Assembly: GCF_009192945.1 (NCBI RefSeq)
Contig: NZ_NSET01000032.1
Coordinates: forward strand, 1 to 64,000
Direction of reading: 5' to 3'
DNA length: 64,000 bases
DNA from: Xanthomonas maliensis
GTDB taxonomy: Bacteria > Pseudomonadota > Gammaproteobacteria > Xanthomonadales > Xanthomonadaceae
Shown here: piece after piece, positions 17,635 to 26,081 of the stretch
How positions within the stretch are numbered: the stretch's first letter is position 1
Layout of the letters: every line of letters begins with the position of its first letter
Program-made: the position numbers and the translations under genes
Notes under the pieces: model-generated
What the model was told of the DNA's origin: nothing
The model's database searches: none
What the model saw: only the letters and a program-made list of their open reading frames with translations

Positions 17635-18426
17635 ATGTCCCGTACTCCCCTGATTGCGCATAGCGCGCTGCTGGCCGTTGTGGCGACCCTTGCCGGGTGT
17701 GGCGGCAGCAAGGGCGATACCATGCTGATGCGCGAATCGTTCAATTCCGACGACACCTACTCGCGCACCGTCGCTGCCAGTTCGGCGCAGGCCTGCGAAG
17801 CGGCGCGCCGCGTATTGCTCAGCCAGGGCTATGTGGTCGCGCGCGCGGATGCGAGCGGTGTCGAAGGCAGCAAGAACTTCCAACTCAAGGACGAGCAGGG
17901 TGAGCAACTCAATCTGCGGATTTCCTGCGCCAGCCAGGATGGCGGCAAGGCGCTGGTCTTCATCAGCGCGCTGCAGGACCGATATGCGTTGAAGAAGAGT
18001 TCGACCAACGCCAGCGTCGGTGTGGGCGTGCTCGGTTCGTTGTCGCTGCCGGTCGGCAGCAGCGACGATTCGCTGGTACGCGTCTCCAGCACCACCGTGC
18101 AGGATGCGGCGTTCTACAAGCGCTTCTTCGAACGCTTGGGCGCCTATCTGCCCAAGGCCAGCGATGGTCCGCAGGCCAAGGGGGATAGCGGTGCGAAGGA
18201 CGCATCCGCGCATGCAGCGTCTGCTGCACGGTCTGCGCCCAGCGCGCCGCCTGCCGCGTCTGCAGACGCCACGCCTGCGCCCGCCACCTCGCAACAAAAC
18301 GCCGCACCGGCGCCGACGGACACGCCCGCGCCCACACAGCAAGACAAGCCAACGTCGGCGGCGGAGCCTGAGACCGCCGCAGCGCCGCAGGCACCGATCG
18401 CGACAGAGACTGCGGGCAGGCCGTGA
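17635..18426 (+). CDS. DUF2242 family lipoprotein
   Basis: A 263-residue predicted lipoprotein; the signal ends in LAGC (Cys22). The region from about residue 35 to 175 matches the DUF2242 pattern as I recall it: ESFNSDDTYSRTVAASSAQACEAARR near the start, then VLLSQGYVV. The last 85 residues are a low-complexity Ala/Pro/Ser/Thr tail that could span the periplasm or contact peptidoglycan. The start at 17635 was chosen over an in-frame ATG seven codons upstream because it begins the signal directly. No function is established for the family. It may be an independent unit, 74 bases after the methylase-like gene. Confidence 0.75.
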   Translation: MSRTPLIAHSALLAVVATLAGCGGSKGDTMLMRESFNSDDTYSRTVAASSAQACEAARRVLLSQGYVVARADASGVEGSKNFQLKDEQGEQLNLRISCASQDGGKALVFISALQDRYALKKSSTNASVGVGVLGSLSLPVGSSDDSLVRVSSTTVQDAAFYKRFFERLGAYLPKASDGPQAKGDSGAKDASAHAASAARSAPSAPPAASADATPAPATSQQNAAPAPTDTPAPTQQDKPTSAAEPETAAAPQAPIATETAGRP

Positions 18427-18551
18427 TGGTGCCTTTCACCCCCTGTGCTGTTACCTGAATCCGGTCGTCCCGTTTCACGTTGTGTTCTCGACGCGCTGGC
18501 CAGAGTGGAGGCGTGAACCCCGCCGATACTGGCGAGAGACGGGAGACTGCA

Positions 18552-18914
18552 ATGAAGACGCGCAATTCCATGCTGGGTGTGTCCTTGATCGGCCTGATGG
18601 CTGCCAGTGCACTGGCGCAGGCGCAGACCTATGGTCCGCAGGATGAAGGGCGGCGCTTCAACGACGGCACGCGCGTGCATTGCCGCAACGTCGCCGTGCA
18701 GAAAAATGCCACCGACCCCAACCGGATTGGCGGCACCGTCGCCGGCGCTGCGATTGGTGGTTTGCTTGGCAACCAGATCGGTGGCGGTGACGGCAAGAAG
18801 CTCGCGACTGTTGCTGGCGCGGTGGCGGGTGGTGCGACCGGCCGCTATGTCCAGGGGCGGCGGCAGGAAACCAATGGCAATCGCCAGGTCGAACGTGTGT
18901 GCGAGCGCCGCTGA
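18552..18914 (+). CDS. Glycine-zipper 2TM domain protein (17 kDa surface antigen-like)
   Basis: A 120-residue exported protein. A Sec signal (MLGVSLIGLMAASALAQA) precedes a short variable region. A glycine-zipper segment follows at about 59-98 (IGGTVAGAAIGGLLGNQIGG...VAGAVAGGATGRY), as in the SlyB/17 kDa antigen family. No lipobox Cys precedes the mature part, so it is probably periplasmic or inserted through the zipper rather than lipidated. A C-terminal basic tail ends in RVCERR. A terminator follows 26 bases after the stop. Relatives are often envelope-stress linked; nothing here shows regulation. Confidence 0.8.
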   Translation: MKTRNSMLGVSLIGLMAASALAQAQTYGPQDEGRRFNDGTRVHCRNVAVQKNATDPNRIGGTVAGAAIGGLLGNQIGGGDGKKLATVAGAVAGGATGRYVQGRRQETNGNRQVERVCERR

Positions 18915-18940
18915 GGCGCAGCGCGCTTGGATAGCGAACG

Positions 18941-18968
18941 AGCCCCGGTTCTGCCGGGGCTTTCGTTT
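18941..18968 (+). terminator. Rho-independent terminator after the glycine-zipper gene
   Basis: An eight-base GC stem (AGCCCCGG, 18941-18948, and CCGGGGCT, 18954-18961) with a five-base loop is followed by TTTCGTTT. Confidence 0.85.
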
Positions 18969-19076
18969 GCGCGCGGCAACGACATCGGCGGCAACGACAT
19001 GGTGTGAGTGGACGTGGGTGCCAGTTCGGTCGATCGGCCGCGAGCCGACGCCGACCTTGGCTGGTGTCTTGCCGTG

Positions 19077-20414
19077 ATGGCGATGGCGTCGGTACGGCGG
19101 GTCATGCAGCGGCTGCCCGCGGTGATGGCGTTGCTATGCCTGTGCTGCGTGCCATTGGCCCAGGCCGCCAGTCGCAGCGCCGAGACCGCCAGTGTGGGCT
19201 GCCTGGAGCAATTGTTGCGGCAACTGGGCTGGAACATCGCGCCAGCGTCGGTGTCAGTGCCGCAGCTGCAGGCAGGCGCGCCGTGTACCCGGGGATCGCT
19301 CGCTGAGGCGCAACGCGCAGGTGATCTGCACTGGCATTACCCGCAGCAATGGACGTTGGATCAGCGCCACCAGGCCCTGGTGCACCTGCTGGACGATCCC
19401 GCTACCCATTGCGCCTATGCCTTCGCGCTAGGCGCGGCGACGCAGCGCGCGGTGGCCCGCCTGCAGGACAATCCAGGTTACCGTTTCTCCGCGCTGCAAC
19501 TCGGCTGGATCGGTTTCGGTTGGCGCGGTGCCGATGCGCAGGGATGGGAGCGCTTTCGCAGCTTTGGCCGTGGGTATCGGCCCACCGCCAGCAATGCGCG
19601 TGCGCTGGATGCGTTCTATCAGGGGCGGGTGCGTTCGGAGTGCGGTGTCGGCCGCCAGGTGGCGCAGTTGGCGACCCAGCGCGAGTTGTACGGCGATGAC
19701 GGCTTCGATCGCATGTTCACGCCCGGCGAATTGTCGATCGGCACCTTCCTCACCTTGCACGATACCGACAGCATCCTGCTGGGGGCGCATGCCGGCGACT
19801 TCTTTGCCGACGGCAAGGCGGTCAAGACCGCCGCGTTGGGTCGCCAGGCCTTTGTCGGTGCGCCCGGTTACATCGTCCATGTCTTCGATGCGAAATACCT
19901 GGACGACATCCACAACCAGGCGGAGAACTTCGTGGTGGTGGACGTCAGCGACGCCGCCGCGCGGGCGCTGGCGCAGCACGGCGGATTTGCCTATTACGAT
20001 CAACGCAACCGCCAGATCTGGGAGCTGGCCCGCACGCTGCGCGGACCGGGCCGTCGCCGTTTCGAACGCTTGCTGTACGAGCACGATGCCGGATTGCGTG
20101 CCAGCCTGGAGCCTGCCGAGCAGGCCCGGCTGCAGGCTTTGTCGAGCCTATTGGACGACCCGTTCTATACCGGGTTCCAGGTCTATGTGCATCCCAAGGG
20201 TGTCAAGCCGATCGGTTACCACGTCGCGCGTCTGCTCGACCGCAATCCACGCACGCCGTACGCGATCGAACTGACGCTGCACAATCTGCAGACCACCCTG
20301 TATTGGCGTTGGATCGACTGGCGCTTGCAGCAATGCGAAGCCGGTATCGCCACGGAACGATCCATTGAGAATTCCGTTACGCCGCCACCCGCGCGGCGTG
20401 GCACCCTGCACTGA
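19077..20414 (+). CDS. Exported protein of unknown function, possible Cys-His enzyme
   Basis: About 445 residues if it starts at ATG 19077; ATGs at 19083 and 19104 and a GTG at 19008 are alternatives. A signal peptide (VMALLCLCCVPLAQAA) indicates export. No family was recognised with confidence. The middle holds SECGVGRQVAQLA, GDDGFDRMFTPGEL and GAPGYIVHVFDAKY. Their order faintly recalls the Cys and His motifs of Bacillus Tgl-type protein transglutaminase (FECATA..., ...KYFAHGLG). The resemblance is weak and the equivalent Glu is not obvious. The gene starts 112 bases after the glycine-zipper terminator and stops 22 bases before gnd, with which it may be cotranscribed. Confidence 0.6.
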   Translation: MAMASVRRVMQRLPAVMALLCLCCVPLAQAASRSAETASVGCLEQLLRQLGWNIAPASVSVPQLQAGAPCTRGSLAEAQRAGDLHWHYPQQWTLDQRHQALVHLLDDPATHCAYAFALGAATQRAVARLQDNPGYRFSALQLGWIGFGWRGADAQGWERFRSFGRGYRPTASNARALDAFYQGRVRSECGVGRQVAQLATQRELYGDDGFDRMFTPGELSIGTFLTLHDTDSILLGAHAGDFFADGKAVKTAALGRQAFVGAPGYIVHVFDAKYLDDIHNQAENFVVVDVSDAAARALAQHGGFAYYDQRNRQIWELARTLRGPGRRRFERLLYEHDAGLRASLEPAEQARLQALSSLLDDPFYTGFQVYVHPKGVKPIGYHVARLLDRNPRTPYAIELTLHNLQTTLYWRWIDWRLQQCEAGIATERSIENSVTPPPARRGTLH

Positions 20415-20436
20415 ACCAAGCAGACGAGGAGCGACG

Positions 20437-21375
20437 ATGGAACTGGGTATGGTGGGACTGGGGCGCATGGGCGCCAACATGGCAGAACGCCTGCTGCGCG
20501 GCGGCCACCGTGTGCATGGCTACGACCCGGGTGCGGCCGCGCGCGATGCTGCACAGGCCAAGGGCATTGCCACCGTCGATGCGCTGGCGGCGTTGGTCGA
20601 GGCCTTGCCGAGTCCGCGCGTGCTGTGGCTGATGGTGCCGGCCGGCAAGATCGTCGACGACACGCTCGATCGGTTGCTGCCGCTGCTGCACGCCGACGAC
20701 ATCGTGGTCGATGGCGGCAATTCTTACTACAAGGACTCGCAACGCCGTGCGGCGCGGCTGCAGGCCAAGGGCATCGCCTTTGTCGATTGCGGCACCAGCG
20801 GTGGCGTTTGGGGCCTGCAGGAAGGCTATAGCCTGATGGTCGGTGGCGACGAGGCGGCGGTAACGCGATTGCACCCGCTGCTGGCGAGCCTGGCGCCGAG
20901 TGCGGACACCGGCTGGGGACGCGTGGGCCCGAGTGGCGCCGGTCACTTCACCAAGATGGTCCACAACGGGATCGAGTACGGCCTGATGCAGGCCTATGCC
21001 GAGGGATTCGCGTTGATGGAGCACAAGCGCGAGTTCGCCCTGGACCTGCACCAGGTGGCCGAAATCTGGCGCGAGGGCAGTGTGGTGCGGTCGTGGTTGT
21101 TGGACCTGACGGCCGATGCATTGGCGCACAACCCCACGATGGACGGCATCGCGCCGTTCGTGGCCGATTCCGGCGAGGGACGCTGGACCGTGGCCGAGGC
21201 GATCGACCTGGACGTGCCGGCGCCGGTGATCACGCTGTCGCTGTTGGAGCGCCTGCGTTCGCGCGACAAGGATTCCTACACCGACAAACTGTTGGCTGCC
21301 ATGCGCAATCAGTTCGGCGGTCATGCCGTACTGGCCAGCACTCCGGCAGCGGCGACGGACGGCAAGCACAGCTGA
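20437..21375 (+). CDS. gnd: 6-phosphogluconate dehydrogenase, short NAD-type (decarboxylating)
   Basis: A 312-residue enzyme of the short 6PGDH class (about 300 aa, versus about 470 for Gnd of E. coli), oxidising 6-phosphogluconate to ribulose 5-phosphate. The N-terminal Rossmann motif is GMVGLGRMGANMA. The substrate motifs are DGGNSYYKDSQRR, TSGGVWGLQEGYSLMVGG and HFTKMVHNGIEYGLMQAYAEG, with the catalytic Lys in FTKMVHN. The nucleotide-binding strand ends in GYDPG. The Asp, in place of the NADP-type Asn-Arg, favours NAD. A strong GAGGAG ribosome site precedes the ATG. It supplies reducing power and pentose phosphate. Confidence 0.93.
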   Translation: MELGMVGLGRMGANMAERLLRGGHRVHGYDPGAAARDAAQAKGIATVDALAALVEALPSPRVLWLMVPAGKIVDDTLDRLLPLLHADDIVVDGGNSYYKDSQRRAARLQAKGIAFVDCGTSGGVWGLQEGYSLMVGGDEAAVTRLHPLLASLAPSADTGWGRVGPSGAGHFTKMVHNGIEYGLMQAYAEGFALMEHKREFALDLHQVAEIWREGSVVRSWLLDLTADALAHNPTMDGIAPFVADSGEGRWTVAEAIDLDVPAPVITLSLLERLRSRDKDSYTDKLLAAMRNQFGGHAVLASTPAAATDGKHS

Positions 21376-21384
21376 GCACACGCC

Positions 21385-21409
21385 ACCGATCGCCGCAGAG
21401 GCGATCGGT
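21385..21409 (+). terminator. Perfect hairpin after gnd, probable terminator
   Basis: A perfect ten-base inverted repeat (21385-21394 and 21400-21409) with a GCAGA loop lies nine bases after the gnd stop. It lacks a T run, so termination strength is uncertain. Confidence 0.5.
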
Positions 21410-21754
21410 GGGCAGGTCATGGCGGCGGTGAGCAGACCCACCTGGCGGCCGATCGCACCGGCACGCCGCAGCGATCGCACGATGAATCGGCGCTGTGAGC
21501 CGGTGCTTGCGCGCGTGGCCCGCCCGACTCGCGTGCTGACCAGATGCGGTTTCTGGGTGAAGGCATGAGCCGCATGCGCGGTTTGCGCTGTGGATCGGCG
21601 GCTACCGGGAACAACCGGCTAGCCAGCAGCAGGACCGCCGCGCTCCGACAATTTTCCGACCTTGGTGAAGGCCGGGCAACGCCTCGTGGCGGTGATGGTG
21701 CGATGCGACACGTCGGTGGAGTAGCGTTGCGCGTTTCTTCTCAGCCGCTCTTCC
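21410..21754. other. Non-coding leader region before the efflux operon
   Basis: The gap between gnd and the efflux adaptor is 379 bases. After the hairpin I see no gene in it. There is no adjacent TetR- or MarR-type regulator, which many RND operons have. It may hold the operon promoter; a T-rich patch (ACAATTTTCCGACCTTGG) lies near 21648-21665, but no clear -35/-10 pair was found. Confidence 0.4.
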
Positions 21755-22942
21755 ATGTCCCAGGTCTCCTTGGCGCCGCGTCGCCTCGCTTGCTGTGCGC
21801 TGTTGTTCGCTGCCGTGGTGGCTGGAGGCTGTTCGGATCACACGCCGGCGGCCAACACGCCGGTCCGGGTCGGGGTGCTCACCCTGAGCGCACATGCGAT
21901 GCCGGTGCAACGGACGTTGTCCGGCCGCACGGTCGCCTTCGAAACCGCCGATGTGCGTCCGCAGGTAGGCGGTCTGTTGCGCCAGCGTCTGTTCGACGAG
22001 GGGCAACAGGTCAAGGCCGGGCAGCCGCTGTACCAGATCGACCCGGCGCCGTACCAAGCTGCTTACGACATTGCCCGCGGCAACCTCGCCCAGGCCGAAG
22101 CAACGCTGGCCAGCGCCCGCCCCAAGGCCGAGCGGACCCGCACCCTGATGGACATGGACGCAGCCAGCAAGCAGGACGCCGACGATGCGTTGTCGGCCGA
22201 GCGCCAGGATGCCGCCGCCGTGATCGCGGCCAAGGCCGCGCTGCAGGCCGCGCGGATCAATCTGGACTACACCCGCATTACCGCGCCGATCTCTGGCCGG
22301 ATCGGGACCTCGGCCTACACCGTCGGTGCGCTGCTCACGGCCGCGCAGGACACCGCGTTGACCACGATCCAGCGGCTGGATCCGATCTACCTGGACGTCA
22401 GCCAGTCCAGTACCCAGATGCTGGCGCTGCGGCGCCAGCTCGACGCCGGCAAGATCCGCGCCATCGACGGCAAGGCGCAGGTGCAGGTGCAACTGGAAGA
22501 CGGCAGTGTCTATCCGCATCCCGGAACGCTGGAATTCGTCGGCACCCAGGTCAATGCGGGAACCGGCAACGTCACCCTGCGTGCGGTGGTGCCCAATCCC
22601 GAACAGCTGCTGCTGCCAGGCATGTACCTGCGCGCGATGTTGCCGATGGCCACCGATCAGGGAGCGGTGCTGGTGCCTCAGCAAGCGGTGACCCGCAACA
22701 GCAAGGGCGAACCGATGGTGAAACTGCTCGACGCGCATGACCGGGTGGTCGAGCGGCGGATCCGCACCGGCGACACCGTGGGGCACGATTGGGTGGTCGA
22801 GGACGGGCTCCGTCCCGGCGAGCGGCTGATCGTGGTCAATGCCAGCCGGGCCGAGATCGGCAAGCCGGTGACGCCGTACGCGGTCAGCGCCGCCCAGCTT
22901 CCGGCCGCACCGGCGGTGCCGGGCGACGCCCAGGCCGAGTGA
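21755..22942 (+). CDS. RND efflux periplasmic adaptor subunit (AcrA/MexA family)
   Basis: Membrane fusion protein (395 aa) that links an inner-membrane RND pump to an outer-membrane channel. Lipobox VAGGC puts the acylated Cys near residue 25. A lipoyl/barrel-sandwich domain (GRTVAFETADVRPQVGG...QVKAGQPLYQID) is interrupted by an alpha-hairpin (about 100-165). The beta-barrel and membrane-proximal domains follow (SGRIGTSAYTVGALL and VPQQAVTRNSKGEPMV). It is the first gene of a three-gene operon and is followed after ten bases by the pump. The substrate range is not predictable from sequence. Confidence 0.92.
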   Translation: MSQVSLAPRRLACCALLFAAVVAGGCSDHTPAANTPVRVGVLTLSAHAMPVQRTLSGRTVAFETADVRPQVGGLLRQRLFDEGQQVKAGQPLYQIDPAPYQAAYDIARGNLAQAEATLASARPKAERTRTLMDMDAASKQDADDALSAERQDAAAVIAAKAALQAARINLDYTRITAPISGRIGTSAYTVGALLTAAQDTALTTIQRLDPIYLDVSQSSTQMLALRRQLDAGKIRAIDGKAQVQVQLEDGSVYPHPGTLEFVGTQVNAGTGNVTLRAVVPNPEQLLLPGMYLRAMLPMATDQGAVLVPQQAVTRNSKGEPMVKLLDAHDRVVERRIRTGDTVGHDWVVEDGLRPGERLIVVNASRAEIGKPVTPYAVSAAQLPAAPAVPGDAQAE

Positions 22943-22952
22943 GGAGACCGCC

Positions 22953-25900
22953 ATGTCGCGTTTCTTCGTCAACCACCCGGTGGTGGCCTGGGTCATGGCC
23001 ATCGTCATCGTCCTGGTCGGCATGCTGGCCATCCATGGGCTGCCGATCGAGCGCTATCCGCACATGGCGCCGCCCACCATCACCGTGCGCGCCACCTATA
23101 CCGGCGCCTCGGCGCAGACGGTGGAGAACACCGTCACCCAGCTGATCGAGCAGTCGCAGCAGAGTCTGGATCACCTGCTGTACATGACCTCCACCAGCGC
23201 ATCGGACGGCACCGCGCAGGTGAACCTGGTGTTCGAGACCGGGACCAATGCCGACACCGCGCAGGTGCAGGTGCAGAACCAGTTGCAGTCGGTGATGTCG
23301 GTGTTGCCGCAGGCGGTGCAGCAGAACGGCCTGATCATCACCAAGTCCAGCGGCTCGCTGTTCGAGGTGGTGGCGTTCACCTCCGACGACGGCAGCATGG
23401 ACAACTTCGATGTCGCCAACTACATGGAATCCAACATCGACGACCAGATCAGCCGCGTCAGCGGCGTGGGCAACATCCAGCCGCTGGGCTCGGAGTACGC
23501 CATGCGGATCTGGTTGGACCCGGAGAAGCTGCGCAAGTACGCGCTGATGCCTTCGGACGTGGAGAACGCGCTGCAGGCGCAGAATACCGATGTGTCGGCC
23601 GGCGAGATCGGCGGTCAACCGGCGCTGCGCGGGCAGCGTCTGGATGCAACGGTGACCACCCGCAGCCGCCTGCAGACCCCGGCGCAGTTCGGTGCGATCG
23701 TGCTCAAGAGCGATACCGGCGGAGCGGCGGTGCATCTGTCCGACGTGGCCAGGATCGGCCTGGGCCCGGAGACCTACGACAGCATCACCCGCTTCAACGG
23801 CAAGCCCTCGGCGTCGCTGGGTATCGAACTCAACGCCGACGCCAACGCGGTGGAGACCTCCAAGGCGATCGACCGGCGGCTGCAGGAACTCAAGCAATAC
23901 TGGCCGCACGGGTTCAACTACCACATCGCCTTCAGCACCACGCCGTTCGTGACCACCTCGATCAAGGAGGTGGTGATCACGCTGATCGAGGCGGTGCTGC
24001 TGGTGGTGGCGGTGATGTACCTGTTCCTCCAGAACTGGCGGGCCACGCTGATCCCGACCATTGCCGTGCCGGTGGTGCTGATGGGCACCTTCGGCGTGCT
24101 TGCGGCTTTCGGCTACTCGATCAACACCCTGACCATGTTCGCGATGGTGCTGGCGATCGGTCTGCTGGTGGACGATGCCATCGTGGTGGTGGAGAACGTG
24201 GAGCGGGTGATGGGCCAGGAAGGCCTGCCGCCGAAGGAGGCCACGCTGCGCTCGATGCAGCAGATCAGCGGCGCACTGGTCGGCATCGTGCTGGTGTTGA
24301 CCGCGGTGTTCGTGCCGATGGCGTTCTTCAACGGCGTCACCGGTGTGATCTACCGGCAGTTCTCGATCACCATCGCCGCCTCGATGATCCTGTCGGTGCT
24401 GGTGGCGATGACGCTGACTCCGGCGCTGTGCGTGACCATCCTCAAGCCGCTCCACAAAGGCGAGGCGCCGATCGGTTCGCACGGTCGCCTGGGCTGGTTC
24501 TTCATCTGGTTCAACACCCGCTTCCGCCATCTGTCCGACCGCTATCGCACGCTGGTGGAGCGGATGTTGGGACGCCGCGCGCTCGGTCTGGTGGCCTATG
24601 CGGTGCTGATCGTGGTCACCGGCGTGCTGCTGTGGCGCCTGCCCGGCGCCTTCCTGCCCGACGAGGACGAGGGCATGCTCAACGTGCTGGTCAAGCTGCC
24701 GGCCGGCTCCACGCTGGAGCAGACCCTGGGTGTGACCGACCGCCTGACCGCTGCCGCGCTGAAGGAATCCGGCGTGCGCTCGGTGCTGGCATCGGCCGGC
24801 TTCAGCGTCACCGGCGCTGGTCAGAACGTGGGCATGGCCTTTATCCGGCTCAAGGACTGGGATGATCGCGAGGACGATGCAGCCACCATCGCCGAGCACC
24901 TCAACAAGGCCCTGGCCGACGTCCCGGATGCGGATCTGTTCGTGACCTCGCCGCCGGCCATTAGCGGCTTGGGCGATGCCGCCGGGTTCACGTTCGAGTT
25001 GATGGACTACGAAGGCGTGGGGCATACGGCGCTGGTGGCCGCGCGCGACAAGCTGCTCAAGCTGGCCAAGCACGATCCCAAGTTGAGGGACGTGCGCTAT
25101 GCCAGCCTCGAAGACGCGCCGGTCTACGCAGTCAAGATCGACGACGACAAGGCGCAGGCGTTGGGGGTGGATCCGGGTGACATCAATGCCACGCTCAATA
25201 GCGCGCTCGGCGGCGATTTCGTCAACAACTTCATCTACAAGGGGCGCATCAAGAAGGTCTTTGTGCAGGGCGACGCCGATGCGCGCATGACCCCGCAGGA
25301 CATGGACCGCTGGACGGTGCGCAATACCGGCGGCGACATGGTGCCGATGTCCGCGTTCACCCGCTCGCGCTGGACCAGCGCGCCCGCTGCATTGGAACGC
25401 TATAACGGCGTGGCGGCGATGGAGCTCACCGGACAGGCAGCGCCCGGCGTCAGCTCGGGTGCGGCCATGGACGAGATGGCCGAACTGAGCAAGCAACTGC
25501 CCCATGGGTTCGGCTACGCGTGGTCGGACATGGCCTACCAGGAAAAGCTGTCGGCCAATCAGGCGCCGGCCTTGTATGCGATCTCGTTGCTGTTCGTGTT
25601 CCTGTGCCTGGTGGCGCTGTACGAGAGCTGGTCGATTCCGTTCGCGGTGATGCTGGCGGTGCCGGTGGGCGTGTTCGGCGCGGTCTTGCTGATGACGCTG
25701 CGCGGACTGCAGAACGATGTCTACTTCCAGGTCGGTCTGTTGACCACGGTGGGCCTGGCCGCCAAGAACGCCATCCTGATCGTCGAGTTCGCCCGTGAAC
25801 TGGAGCGCCACGGCGAAGCCCTGCTGGCCGCCACCTTGCATGCGGTGCAGATGCGTCTACGCCCGATCCTGATGACGTCGCTGGCCTTCCTGCTCGGCGT

Positions 25901-26081
25901 GTTGCCGCTGGTCGTCAGTCATGGTGCCGGTTCGGCCGCGCGTCACTCGCTGGGGACCGGCGTCACCGGCGGGACCTTGGCATCGATCACCCTGGGGCTG
26001 TTCTTCGTGCCGTTGTTCTATGTGATCGTGCGCCGGCTGTTTCCCGATCGCAGCGCGCCCACGGCGGAGGTGAGCCCATGA
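22953..26081 (+). CDS. RND multidrug efflux pump, HAE-1 family inner-membrane transporter
   Basis: A 1042-residue AcrB/MexB-type proton-driven transporter, close to the usual length of about 1,040. It begins MSRFFVNHPVVAWVMAIVIV (TM1) and has two large periplasmic loops, each after TM1 or TM7, with 12 predicted membrane spans. The TM4 proton-relay Asp pair is in AIGLLVDDAIVVVENVERVM. The pore domain includes the HAE-1 signature GATIRVRATYTGA-like segment (TVRATYTGASAQTVENTVTQ). The C-terminal half contains VGLAAKNAILIVEFARE. It follows the adaptor by ten bases and overlaps the outer-membrane gene by 4 bases (ATGA). Confidence 0.95.
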   Translation: MSRFFVNHPVVAWVMAIVIVLVGMLAIHGLPIERYPHMAPPTITVRATYTGASAQTVENTVTQLIEQSQQSLDHLLYMTSTSASDGTAQVNLVFETGTNADTAQVQVQNQLQSVMSVLPQAVQQNGLIITKSSGSLFEVVAFTSDDGSMDNFDVANYMESNIDDQISRVSGVGNIQPLGSEYAMRIWLDPEKLRKYALMPSDVENALQAQNTDVSAGEIGGQPALRGQRLDATVTTRSRLQTPAQFGAIVLKSDTGGAAVHLSDVARIGLGPETYDSITRFNGKPSASLGIELNADANAVETSKAIDRRLQELKQYWPHGFNYHIAFSTTPFVTTSIKEVVITLIEAVLLVVAVMYLFLQNWRATLIPTIAVPVVLMGTFGVLAAFGYSINTLTMFAMVLAIGLLVDDAIVVVENVERVMGQEGLPPKEATLRSMQQISGALVGIVLVLTAVFVPMAFFNGVTGVIYRQFSITIAASMILSVLVAMTLTPALCVTILKPLHKGEAPIGSHGRLGWFFIWFNTRFRHLSDRYRTLVERMLGRRALGLVAYAVLIVVTGVLLWRLPGAFLPDEDEGMLNVLVKLPAGSTLEQTLGVTDRLTAAALKESGVRSVLASAGFSVTGAGQNVGMAFIRLKDWDDREDDAATIAEHLNKALADVPDADLFVTSPPAISGLGDAAGFTFELMDYEGVGHTALVAARDKLLKLAKHDPKLRDVRYASLEDAPVYAVKIDDDKAQALGVDPGDINATLNSALGGDFVNNFIYKGRIKKVFVQGDADARMTPQDMDRWTVRNTGGDMVPMSAFTRSRWTSAPAALERYNGVAAMELTGQAAPGVSSGAAMDEMAELSKQLPHGFGYAWSDMAYQEKLSANQAPALYAISLLFVFLCLVALYESWSIPFAVMLAVPVGVFGAVLLMTLRGLQNDVYFQVGLLTTVGLAAKNAILIVEFARELERHGEALLAATLHAVQMRLRPILMTSLAFLLGVLPLVVSHGAGSAARHSLGTGVTGGTLASITLGLFFVPLFYVIVRRLFPDRSAPTAEVSP

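Noticed and set aside
22884..25841. A 985-codon minus-strand open frame opposite the RND pump
   Set aside because: A His/Gln/Arg-rich shadow of a confidently assigned transporter; no start signal or domain.
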